Part shown: piece after piece, positions 1-6,268 of the stretch | How positions within the stretch are numbered: the first letter of the stretch is position 1 | Layout: each line of letters opens with the position of its first letter | NCBI GenBank assembly: GCA_964457365.1 | Contig: CAYWFP010000080.1 | Span: 1-18,647 of the forward strand | Reading direction: 5' to 3' | DNA from: CAYWFP01 sp964457365 | GTDB taxonomy: Bacteria; Planctomycetota; SZUA-567 | Length of the DNA: 18,647 nt | Position numbers and translations under genes: made by a program | Notes under the pieces: generated by a model | The model's input: only the letters and a program-made list of their open reading frames with translations | The model's database searches: none | What the model was told of the DNA's origin: nothing

Positions 1-1034
1 TGTATCCCGATTGCACGGTTGTCCCGTTCCCCCTCGATTTCTCGCGGGCCGTGCGACGCTACCTCGATCACTTCGCCCCCGCCCTGGTTGTTCTCCTTGA
101 GCTTGAACTCTGGCCGAATTTTTTGGTGGCCGCATCGAATCGCGATATCCCGGTCATTCTCGTCAACGGTCGGTTGTCGGAGAAGTCGTATCGCGGATAT
201 GCGCGATACCTGCGCGGACTCTTCCCTGTCATGGTTGCCAACGTGCGCCGCTTCGCCATGCAAAACGAAACCTATGCCGAAAGACTGATTCGGCTCGGCA
301 TCGCGCGAGAGCGCGTGACGGTTACCGGAAACATGAAGTTCGATGTTGCCATTGAGGTGTCGCCAAAAGCGCGTCAGGCGCTGAGACGGCAGTGCGGTCT
401 CGCGTCCGATCACTTCATTCTGGTGGGGGGCAGTACACACGCGCCGGAGGAGAAGATGCTGATTGCGAGTTACCGGGCCCTTCTCCCCGAATTTCCCGGC
501 CTTCGCCTGATCCTCGTTCCGCGCCAACCGCGGCGCGCCGCGGAAATCGGCCAGTGGATAAGGGAGCATGGCTTCAACGTCATATACAGAAGCCAATTGC
601 CCGCCCGTGAGCGAAATCCACTTGCGGCCAGTGACGTGATCGTGGGCGATCTCATGGGCGAACTGGTCGATCTCTACGGCATCGCCGGCATTGCCATCAT
701 CGGTGGCAGCCTGGTCGCCGACGGCGGACACAACTTCATCGAGCCGGCTGCCCTGGGAAAGGCGGTAATCTGCGGTCCGTCCATGTTTCATTTCCAGGAA
801 GCGGAGGAATTCGCCCGACAGGGAGCGTTGCTTCAACTCGCGTCGGCGGATGAACTCGAAAGTGCCCTGCGGCAATTGCTTCGCTCCGATGAAAAGCGAA
901 CCGGACTCGGTGTGACTGCGCGTCGTATTGTCGAAGCGAACGGGGGGACCGCGCGGCGAAACGCCGCCTTGTGCCTGGACATGCTGTGTAGCGGTTTGGG
1001 CACATCCGGCCGCATCGAAATTGCCGAATCGTAA
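1..1034 (+). CDS. waaA: 3-deoxy-D-manno-octulosonic acid (Kdo) transferase, 5'-truncated by the window edge
   Basis: Inner-membrane-associated glycosyltransferase that adds Kdo from CMP-Kdo to lipid A precursor in LPS synthesis. The frame is open from base 3, so the start lies outside the window. About 343 codons are visible against the usual ~420-430, so roughly the first 80-90 residues are missing, including the N-terminal membrane anchor and the region that holds the catalytic Glu. Visible family marks are the ELELWPN segment near base 105 (ETELWPN in the family), the mid-protein GGSTHAPEE segment and, near the C terminus, GGSLVADGGHNFIEPAALGK followed by GPSMFHFQEAEEF. These correspond to the conserved GGSLV..GGHN..EPA and GPH..NF nucleotide-sugar-site motifs. 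It ends with TAA at 1032-1034. No intrinsic terminator is seen downstream. Identification is confident; copy number and start cannot be judged here. Confidence 0.93.
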   Translation, partial: YPDCTVVPFPLDFSRAVRRYLDHFAPALVVLLELELWPNFLVAASNRDIPVILVNGRLSEKSYRGYARYLRGLFPVMVANVRRFAMQNETYAERLIRLGIARERVTVTGNMKFDVAIEVSPKARQALRRQCGLASDHFILVGGSTHAPEEKMLIASYRALLPEFPGLRLILVPRQPRRAAEIGQWIREHGFNVIYRSQLPARERNPLAASDVIVGDLMGELVDLYGIAGIAIIGGSLVADGGHNFIEPAALGKAVICGPSMFHFQEAEEFARQGALLQLASADELESALRQLLRSDEKRTGLGVTARRIVEANGGTARRNAALCLDMLCSGLGTSGRIEIAES

Positions 1035-1175
1035 TCTTGCGATCAGCCTCCGGTAATCGCGTCATCATAGCATTCAGGATTGTCAACTTGATGCTGGCGC
1101 GGACTCACAAGCGGCGCATTAGATCCTGTTTCGGTATGGCGTGGCGACTTCGGAATCCGACGGAAAGCGAGGCGT

Positions 1176-1232
1176 ATGGGCTACGTGATTTACGTACTGG
1201 GATTGCTGATGGTTGCGGCCGTTCGCTTCTGA
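1176..1232 (+). CDS. Possible 18-residue hydrophobic peptide
   Basis: ATG at 1176 opens the frame MGYVIYVLGLLMVAAVRF, closed by TGA at 1230-1232. A weak GAGG lies 4 nt upstream of the ATG. The composition is that of a single membrane helix, and it lies about 140 bp downstream of waaA on the same strand. The length is too short to exclude chance, and the frame continues past the stop with W/F/P-rich residues that could be a decayed extension. No family was recognised. Confidence 0.15.
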   Translation: MGYVIYVLGLLMVAAVRF

Positions 1233-1508
1233 TGGCCATGGTTCTGGTCTGCGCGATACGCGCCGCCCTGCGCGGCGACCTGTTTCATGACTGCCGACGA
1301 CGGGCGGGACGTCGCATGAAAAGAACAGCCTTGCATTCGGTCGGGAACACGACGCAACGCCTCGGGCAACCGCGACGCTGTCTTGCGGGCAATGCCCGGA
1401 GAATGTGGCAAATCGCACTCGGTGCCGGATGTATCGTGCTCGGGGTGCCGCTTTTCCCCTTGCCGCTTCCGTTCTGGGCTTCGAACAACTCTGTAACTGT
1501 CTATCATT

Positions 1509-1533
1509 CAAGGGCATTCCGTATAAACCCTTG
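1509..1533 (-). other. Stem-loop just 3' of tRNA-Ser
   Basis: CAAGGG (1509-1514) and CCCTTG (1528-1533) form a 6-bp stem with a 13-nt loop, starting 10 nt past the encoded CCA end of the minus-strand tRNA. There is no U-tract after it, so it is a candidate processing or termination hairpin, not a typical intrinsic terminator. Confidence 0.3.
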
Positions 1534-1542
1534 GTGTGTAAA

Positions 1543-1631
1543 TGGCGGAGAGACAGGGATTCGAACCCTGGGTACCCATAGGGCACACTGGTTTTCGAAA
1601 CCAGCCCGTTCGACCACTCCGGCATCTCTCC
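1543..1631 (-). tRNA. tRNA-Ser (anticodon CGA), with encoded CCA
   Basis: Reads UCG serine codons. On the minus strand the acceptor stem GGAGAGA (complement of 1625-1631) pairs with TCTCTCC (complement of 1547-1553), followed by discriminator G and an encoded CCA (complement of 1543-1545). The anticodon arm is CTGGT-TTCGAAA-ACCAG, giving anticodon CGA. The class II variable arm forms a 6-bp stem (GTGCCC with GGGTAC, one G-U). The T arm is CAGGG-TTCGAAT-CCCTG. G discriminator, long variable arm and anticodon all agree on serine. Confidence 0.97.
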
Positions 1632-1652
1632 GGTTTCCGGACGGAAAAGACC

Positions 1653-1680
1653 ATCATATGCGTGCCGGCGGCGATGTCAA
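1653..1680 (-). promoter_or_regulatory. Sigma-70-type promoter of tRNA-Ser
   Basis: On the minus strand TTGACA (complement of 1675-1680), a 16-bp spacer, then TATGAT (complement of 1653-1658). The -10 lies 21 nt before the first base of the mature tRNA, leaving a leader of about 15 nt, as usual for a stable RNA gene. It fits between the stop of the FliD-like gene and the tRNA, so the tRNA need not rely on read-through from that gene. Confidence 0.8.
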
Positions 1681-1687
1681 GAGCGGC

Positions 1688-4252
1688 TCAGGCGGTAAGG
1701 GACATCGTGCTCCCGATGAGCTCCGTGGCGGCCGTGGCCGAAGCGAGAAGGCTCTGGCGGTAGGCCGCCTCGCGGATCTGGCGCTGGGCGTCGACGATCT
1801 GGCGCGTGGCGATGGCATCACGCAAGACGCCGAGACGGTAGCGGCCGAAGGCCAGCTCCCCGCGCAGCGGATGGCCGACCCGATCGCCGGCCTCGGCGAG
1901 GCGGTCAAGCAGGCCGATCTCTTCGGTGCGGAAGAAGTCGCGCAGGGCGGAAACGTCCCGCGAAACCGCTTCGTCCAGCTTCTTCTCGTCGAGCGAGAGC
2001 GTGTTATGCTCCGGCGCGCGCAGACCGAGCTCGTCCAAAATATTGTAGACGGAAGCGGGGAATTGCGCGCGCGCGAGCCCCGGCGCCTCGGAATCGTACG
2101 GCCGGCGCAGGCGGGCGGACTGGAGTTGCAGCGCCTGCAAAACGATGCGGCCGTCGATAGTGCGTTTCAGGCCGATATCGCCGGCGCGGTCGTAGCGCTC
2201 GGGTTGCCTTTCGACCGGATCGGCGACCGCGTTGCGCAGGAGCGTGTACGAGCGGGTGGCCTTCGGGTCGTTCTTCAGCGCGCCCTCGAGATACGGCGAG
2301 AGCGCCTCGTTGAAGGCCGCAAGCGTTGCGTTGTAACTCGATATCAACTCCTCGAGTTCGTCCTTCAGTTGCGCGACGTCTCCCGCGACGGTGATCTGAA
2401 CGCTCTCCTCGCCCGCCTGGAGCAGTTCGATCTCGAGCCCGTCGATGGCGTCGTCGACGAGGTTGTCCGCATCGCGCCTGTCTTCGCCGTCGAGAGTAAT
2501 CGACGCGTCCGAGGCGGGTTGGGCGACCCGGACGTATTCGTGAATGCCTTTCCCGTTCTCGACCAGCACGCCCAGCGCTTCCATCAGGCCGGACGTGTCG
2601 CGGAGCTGGATCTCGCCGGCGCCGGGATCGGCCTGCCGCAGCCGCAGGTTGCCGCCGACGATGTCGGCGATCACCCCGTGCGCGGCGGTGCCGCCGTCGA
2701 GTTCGCCGTCGAGGTCTTCGTCCTCGCGGGCGAAGCCGGGGACGGTGTAATCGACGTCGTCGGTGTCGAGTACGCCGTTGCGGTTGAAATCCTCGCCCCA
2801 GTTGATGCGGTCGCGGAGCGTGAAGACGTTGTCGGCCTCGGTGGCGACCACGTCGACGCCGTTGAGGGAGAAGGTGACGCTGTTGAGCGGCAGCGGCGCC
2901 TCGCCCGCGTCGTCGTACATCGTCGCCAGCGTCGCCAGCGACCGGGGATAATAGGCGCCGGTCTCGGTGAACGCGAGCGTTCCCTCGTCGTCTTCGACCA
3001 GGCCCAGGCGGCGGAGGATCTCGTCGTCGTCGGTGATGGTGACCGCGGCGGAGGTGGACAAGCGCAGGCGGTTGCCGACGAGGGTGGCGACGACGTCGTG
3101 TTCGGCCGTGCCGCCGTCGATAACGTCGTCGGCGTCGGCGTCCTCGTAACCGTCGAACTCGTCCAGAAAACCATTGTTGTTCAGATCCTCGCCGTAGTTG
3201 ATCTTGGCGGCGATAGTGGCGAAGGTGTCGTCACGGCCGACGGTGACGGTGATCGCGTCGGTGCCGTTGTCGAAGACGAAATCGGCGGTATTGGCGGCGA
3301 TGACCGGCGCGTCGTCCTCGTCGAGCAGCTTGTCGAAGGTGGCGTAGACGGCGTTCTCGCGCGTGCCGTCGACGGCGTGGGCCTCGGCGATCTCGTTCAC
3401 CATCAAGGTATGCGTGCCGGGCTCGACCTCGGGGCCGCGGATGCGTACCTCGGCCACCGGCGGCCCGCCGGAGACGCTCATCCCCGTCAGCGAAGACGCT
3501 TTCCCGGCAAACGCGTCCAGCTCCTCGCGGAGTTTGCCGACGGCTTTTTCGAGCGGCTCGTAGGCGGCGACGAGATAGGAGAGCGAGCGCCCGGAGATAT
3601 TGCGCAAGAACCGCATCAGATCCGGCTGCGAGCGCTGATCCGAATAAATCTTGTCGCGGTTGTTGAGCATGCGCCGCGCACTGCCGACCGAGCCGGCGAA
3701 ACGGACCGACGGCAGCGAGCGCTTGCTCATGCCGAAGACCGGCGCGCCGCCGGTGGCGATATAGCGCGCCAGATCCGATACATAGGCCAGTTCGCGGAGC
3801 AGCAGTTCGCCGTCGACCGCATCCGGCGGCAATTCGCCCCCCGTCGCGGCACGCGAAGGCAGCACGTTGGATGGCAGCTCCGCCCGGTCGAAGGAGGTTT
3901 CCGTCGCCCCCGCGAGGGCGATCAACTCGCCTTTCTCGGTCAGGCCGGTCTTGATGCGGACGCGTTGGGACTCGACCGCGAGGCCGTAGCGTTGCGCCAG
4001 GGCGCGGTGCCGAGCGGCGTGGATCTGCTCGAAACGGTAAAGATGGTGGAAGCTGCGGGCGGGGGAGGGCGAACGCATGTGCTCCTTGCCGCTCTCGCCG
4101 AAGGGCACTTCGTACCGGATCTTGTCGCCATCGGCGGCAGACTCTTCGGCCCGCTCCGTATCGATGCGGGTCGACACCGCCGGGTGCCGCCGGTCAATCC
4201 GGGGCAACGCCTGCGTGTAAGCTGCGCTGGCCGCGCGCGGGAGCACCTGCAT
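1688..4252 (-). CDS. FliD-like (flagellar hook-associated protein 2 / filament cap-like) protein with two calcium-loop-like insertions
   Basis: About 854 residues, longer than typical FliD (~450-650). Residues ~280-420 resemble the FliD N-terminal domain: EPGTHTLMVNEIAEAH, then a beta segment, DTFATIAAKIN, a VVATLVGNRLRLST strand and a LRRLGLVE close. A second similar module follows (~455-565: VTFSLNGVDVV, FTLRDRINWGED, VIADIVGGNLRL, MEALGV). Each carries, right after the KIN/RIN helix, an acidic loop of EF-hand/dockerin type (DLNNNGFLDEFDG and DFNRNGVLDTDD) and then an Asp/Glu-rich stretch ending DGGTA.H. Residues ~578-650 match the FliD C domain (AQPASDASITLDG, DNLVDDAIDGLEIELLQAG, then SYNATL). 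ILDELGL and LSLDEKKLDEAVSRD at ~740-770 are the usual distal motif. The first ~270 residues match no family I recognise. GGAAGG lies 6 nt before the ATG at 4252, so that start is preferred to the ATG at 4258, which it abuts. It follows a small gene in the same operon. The FliD-like fold is fairly sure; a flagellar function is inferred. Confidence 0.75.
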   Translation of the reverse strand: MQVLPRAASAAYTQALPRIDRRHPAVSTRIDTERAEESAADGDKIRYEVPFGESGKEHMRSPSPARSFHHLYRFEQIHAARHRALAQRYGLAVESQRVRIKTGLTEKGELIALAGATETSFDRAELPSNVLPSRAATGGELPPDAVDGELLLRELAYVSDLARYIATGGAPVFGMSKRSLPSVRFAGSVGSARRMLNNRDKIYSDQRSQPDLMRFLRNISGRSLSYLVAAYEPLEKAVGKLREELDAFAGKASSLTGMSVSGGPPVAEVRIRGPEVEPGTHTLMVNEIAEAHAVDGTRENAVYATFDKLLDEDDAPVIAANTADFVFDNGTDAITVTVGRDDTFATIAAKINYGEDLNNNGFLDEFDGYEDADADDVIDGGTAEHDVVATLVGNRLRLSTSAAVTITDDDEILRRLGLVEDDEGTLAFTETGAYYPRSLATLATMYDDAGEAPLPLNSVTFSLNGVDVVATEADNVFTLRDRINWGEDFNRNGVLDTDDVDYTVPGFAREDEDLDGELDGGTAAHGVIADIVGGNLRLRQADPGAGEIQLRDTSGLMEALGVLVENGKGIHEYVRVAQPASDASITLDGEDRRDADNLVDDAIDGLEIELLQAGEESVQITVAGDVAQLKDELEELISSYNATLAAFNEALSPYLEGALKNDPKATRSYTLLRNAVADPVERQPERYDRAGDIGLKRTIDGRIVLQALQLQSARLRRPYDSEAPGLARAQFPASVYNILDELGLRAPEHNTLSLDEKKLDEAVSRDVSALRDFFRTEEIGLLDRLAEAGDRVGHPLRGELAFGRYRLGVLRDAIATRQIVDAQRQIREAAYRQSLLASATAATELIGSTMSLTA

Positions 4253-4270
4253 GGCCATCCTTCCGTGGAC

Positions 4271-4326
4271 GACGATTCAGGCAAATGGAGAATCGTCCGC
4301 CGGGCGCGGGTATCCGTACCCGCGCC
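4271..4326 (-). other. Two stem-loops in the spacer before the FliD-like gene
   Basis: GGCGCGGGTA (4303-4312) and TACCCGCGCC (4317-4326) form a perfect 10-bp stem with a 4-nt loop. GACGATTC (4271-4278) and GAATCGTC (4290-4297) form a perfect 8-bp stem with an 11-nt loop. Both lie in the ~80-nt gap between the two minus-strand genes, the second just ahead of the GGAAGG ribosome site at 4259-4264. With no U-tract they look more like RNA-stability, processing or translation-control structures than a terminator. Confidence 0.6.
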
Positions 4327-4334
4327 AGCGACGG

Positions 4335-4568
4335 TCAGCCCATGGTGTCGATGATCTCGCCCTTGCCGGTCTCGTTGCGCAGGCTCGCCGTCTGGTTGGC
4401 GGTGTTGACGCGCTGCGCGGGCGAGCGCATCTCGGCCGAGCCGGAATTATCCGGACGGCTGTTGGTCCCGCGCACGGGCTGCTCGCTCTGCTGCAGTTGT
4501 GCGTTACGCGGCGGCGGCGCGTTGGGGACCGGATTGTTTCCGGCCGGTCCAATCGGTGCCATGGCCAT
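4335..4568 (-). CDS. Small 77-residue protein of unknown function, first gene of the FliD-like operon
   Basis: AAGGAG lies 6 nt before the ATG at 4568, fixing the start (MAMAPIGPAG...); the stop is 4335-4337. The first ~50 residues are rich in Pro, Asn, Gln and Ser and look disordered. The C terminus (RVNTANQTASLRNETGKGEI then IDTMG) is predicted helical and loosely follows the ANxxVLRTxDEMLGTLLD pattern at the C terminus of flagellar rod/hook proteins. That similarity is weak and is my inference. There is no signal peptide or membrane segment. It precedes the FliD-like gene by ~80 nt and is the first gene after a consensus promoter and folded leader. It may be a small structural or chaperone-like partner of the FliD-like protein; no family is assigned. 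Confidence 0.6.
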   Translation of the reverse strand: MAMAPIGPAGNNPVPNAPPPRNAQLQQSEQPVRGTNSRPDNSGSAEMRSPAQRVNTANQTASLRNETGKGEIIDTMG

Positions 4569-4591
4569 GATCCGCTCCTTAGACAGATACC

Positions 4592-4724
4592 GGCGCCCGC
4601 CGATCCGCGCGGGCGCCATCGAAGATCGAACCGACCTGTCTCAACGCGGGGTTCCGCTGCGGCGGAGAACTGCCGGATCCCCAAATCCGTCTCCGCCGAA
4701 CAGCCGCCGGGATAGTCCCCGGTC
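4592..4724 (-). promoter_or_regulatory. Strongly folded 5' leader of the minus-strand FliD-like operon
   Basis: Between the putative transcription start (~4735) and the ribosome site of the small gene there are three perfect-arm stem-loops. (a) CCGGG/CCCGG at 4709-4724. (b) CGGCGGAGA (4660-4668) with TCTCCGCCG (4690-4698), enclosing an inner CGGAT (4674-4678) / ATCCG (4685-4689) stem stacked on the 3' side. (c) GGCGCCCGC (4592-4600) with GCGGGCGCC (4609-4617), about 17 nt before AAGGAG. No known riboswitch class was recognised. A cis-acting RNA element or stability structure is likely. Confidence 0.5.
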
Positions 4725-4741
4725 TATGAAATCCCAAGTTA

Positions 4742-4770
4742 AGCCTAGGATACGTCAGGGGTATTGTCAA
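4742..4770 (-). promoter_or_regulatory. Sigma-70-type promoter for the FliD-like operon
   Basis: Minus strand: TTGACA (complement of 4765-4770), a 17-bp spacer, TAGGCT (complement of 4742-4747). The same -35/spacer/-10 combination occurs upstream of the NfeD gene (10917-10945), which strengthens both. Predicted start is near 4735, giving a leader of ~165 nt. Confidence 0.65.
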
Positions 4771-4837
4771 GTCCGATAACACGAAAGAGGTGTAAATTAG
4801 CACTTTCTTTCAGCGTTCGGGCACCACTCGCGTTATA

Positions 4838-5005
4838 ATAGCAGTACTGGGGTATCCCCTTGACTCAGGTGCAATCACCGTAACCCTATTTCCCTCAGAC
4901 AGTTGCATTACATTTGGCGAAGAGGCAGAAAATCCACTCAACCTATTGCTCCAATGAGGCTTACAAGAAATCCACCGGAGTTAAGGGGATACCCCCATAG
5001 CAGTA
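4838..5005. mobile_element. MITE-like element (150 bp, 4847-4996) with 9-bp target-site duplication
   Basis: The 9-mer ATAGCAGTA stands at 4838-4846 and again at 4997-5005 in direct orientation. Between the copies, 4849-4870 and 4974-4995 are inverted repeats of 22 bp with 20 identities; the outermost 13 (GGGGTATCCCCTT) are perfect. The interior (4871-4973) is clearly AT-richer than the flanking genes and has no reading frame of note, so it encodes no transposase and would need one supplied in trans. The ends GGGG...CCCC can also fold on themselves. This is the structure of a miniature inverted-repeat transposable element. It sits upstream of both the minus-strand operon promoter and the sigma-54 activator gene. 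Confidence 0.82.
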
Positions 5006-5201
5006 AATCGCGACCGATATGTCCGGCACAATCGAGATCGAATGGATTACCTGTTGGCGCACAGCTTTTTACGCCATATTTCCGCAGCCGCCGAAAATGG
5101 CTTTGCAGTGTAATCTTGTTGTATTTCGCCGAATTTGCTGTAATTTGAAACAGGCATGGCTTTGTATAGCAGCCATTATCCCGCTACCGATGGAGACATC
5201 C
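5006..5201 (+). other. AT-rich upstream region of the sigma-54 activator gene
   Basis: No gene is seen. ATGGCTTTG occurs twice (5097-5105 and 5157-5165). The second copy, read as TGGC...TATAGC, resembles a sigma-54 promoter but has 9 rather than 10 bases between GG and GC. No consensus sigma-70 promoter is evident. GGAGA at 5192-5196 is the ribosome site of the following gene. Confidence 0.4.
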
Positions 5202-6212
5202 ATGGCGTTGCGCAATCGTACCGAAAAGATCGAATACACCAGCTCCACCCGTATGTACCGCCGCGGCAGCTTCGAATTCGAGGACTTCAAGACACGGGTC
5301 AAGCGCATGGAGGACTGCCTGCGGCTGGCCGAAGGCGCGGCGCATACCGACCTGTCGATCCTGATCACCGGCGAGAGCGGCACCGGCAAGAACCTGCTGG
5401 CGCAGGCCATCCACAACGCCAGCCCGCGCGCGAGCGGTCCCTTCGTCACGGTCAACACCAGCGCCCTGAGCGAGAGCCTGTTGGAATCGGAGCTCTTCGG
5501 CCACGAGAAAGGCGCCTTCACCGGTGCGGACAAGCGCCGCCACGGGCAGTTCGAGCTGGCCACCGGGGGCACGCTGGTGCTCGACGAGATCGGCGACATG
5601 AGCCTGACCGCGCAGCCGAAGATCCTGCACGCGGTGGAGTACAAGCAGTTCCAGCGTCTCGGCGGCGAGGAACTCCTGCACACCGACGTGCGCATCATCG
5701 CCATTACCAATTACGATCTGGACGAACTGGCCGCCGGCAATCGCTTCCGCCCGGAACTGCTCTACCGCCTGCGGGAGATGGTGGTCGAGCTGCCGCCGTT
5801 GCGCGAGCGCGGGGGCGATATCCCGCTGCTGGTCGATACCGTGCTGCACGAATGCCGCAGCAACCTCGGCCTCCCCGTCGGCGAGATCGGCGACGCGGCG
5901 ATGGACCGGCTGATGCGCTACACGTGGCCGGGCAATATCCGCGAACTCAAGAGCGTGATCCGGCGGGCGGTGGTGCTCTCGCGCGGCCAACCCATCGGTC
6001 CGGAGCACCTGGGACTGAACATGATGAAATCGGCCGAGACGGCGCCGCTCGGAAACGAGGACGACTTCCTCCTGACCAGTGTCGAGCGCGCGCATATCCT
6101 GCGGGTGGTGGCCTATACCGGCGGGAACAAGCGGCAGGCGGCCAAACTGCTCGGGATCGCGCGGACCACGCTCGACCGGAAGCTCGACCAGTACGACATC
6201 GCCTCGGCGTGA
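5202..6212 (+). CDS. Sigma-54-dependent transcriptional activator without receiver domain
   Basis: AAA+ enhancer-binding protein that remodels RNA polymerase-sigma-54 by ATP hydrolysis. 336 residues. Residues 1-45 are short and unlike any receiver, GAF or PAS domain. Central AAA+ domain: Walker A GESGTGKN (57-64, N where E is common), ELFGHEKGAFTGA (98-110) with the intact GAFTGA loop that contacts sigma-54, Walker B TLVLDEIGD (124-132), arginine-finger region RPELLYRLRE (183-192) and sensor II WPGNIREL (242-249). A Fis-type helix-turn-helix lies at the C terminus (~297-331, GGNKRQAAKLLGIARTTLDR). The start at 5202 follows GGAGA with 5-nt spacing; upstream in-frame starts lack a ribosome site. 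It is divergent from the FliD-like operon and followed by a leucine-rich-repeat membrane protein gene. Without a sensor domain its activity is probably set by expression or a partner, as in FleQ- or PspF-like proteins. The target is inferred, not shown. Confidence 0.93.
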   Translation: MALRNRTEKIEYTSSTRMYRRGSFEFEDFKTRVKRMEDCLRLAEGAAHTDLSILITGESGTGKNLLAQAIHNASPRASGPFVTVNTSALSESLLESELFGHEKGAFTGADKRRHGQFELATGGTLVLDEIGDMSLTAQPKILHAVEYKQFQRLGGEELLHTDVRIIAITNYDLDELAAGNRFRPELLYRLREMVVELPPLRERGGDIPLLVDTVLHECRSNLGLPVGEIGDAAMDRLMRYTWPGNIRELKSVIRRAVVLSRGQPIGPEHLGLNMMKSAETAPLGNEDDFLLTSVERAHILRVVAYTGGNKRQAAKLLGIARTTLDRKLDQYDIASA

Positions 6213-6268
6213 AGTGCGGGCGAGGCGCGTCTCTGATTCGCTGTAATCCGAGGCGAAAGGCAGAACGG

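Larger units (their letters stand above)
1035..1542. other. Intergenic stretch with no convincing gene
   Basis: About 500 bp between waaA (+) and the 3' end of the tRNA-Ser gene (-). Reading frames are open on both strands, but none has a good ribosome site or recognisable motif. One frame over about 1420-1480 reads as a hydrophobic segment (ALGAGCIVLGVPLFPLPLPF) and could be a remnant of a small membrane protein; this is weak. Short GC hairpins occur, for example arms CGCCGC and GCGGCG around 1261-1276. No T-tract terminator is visible on either strand. Confidence 0.5.

Noticed and set aside
1037..4354. A 1105-codon open frame on the plus strand
   Set aside because: It runs antisense to the FliD-like gene, the tRNA and the promoters. 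It has no ribosome site or recognisable domain, and is explained by high GC and codon bias of the real gene on the other strand.
5157..5173. Possible sigma-54 promoter (TGGC...TATAGC) before the activator gene
   Set aside because: The GG to GC distance is 9, not 10, and TTGC is absent; sigma-54 spacing is strict.
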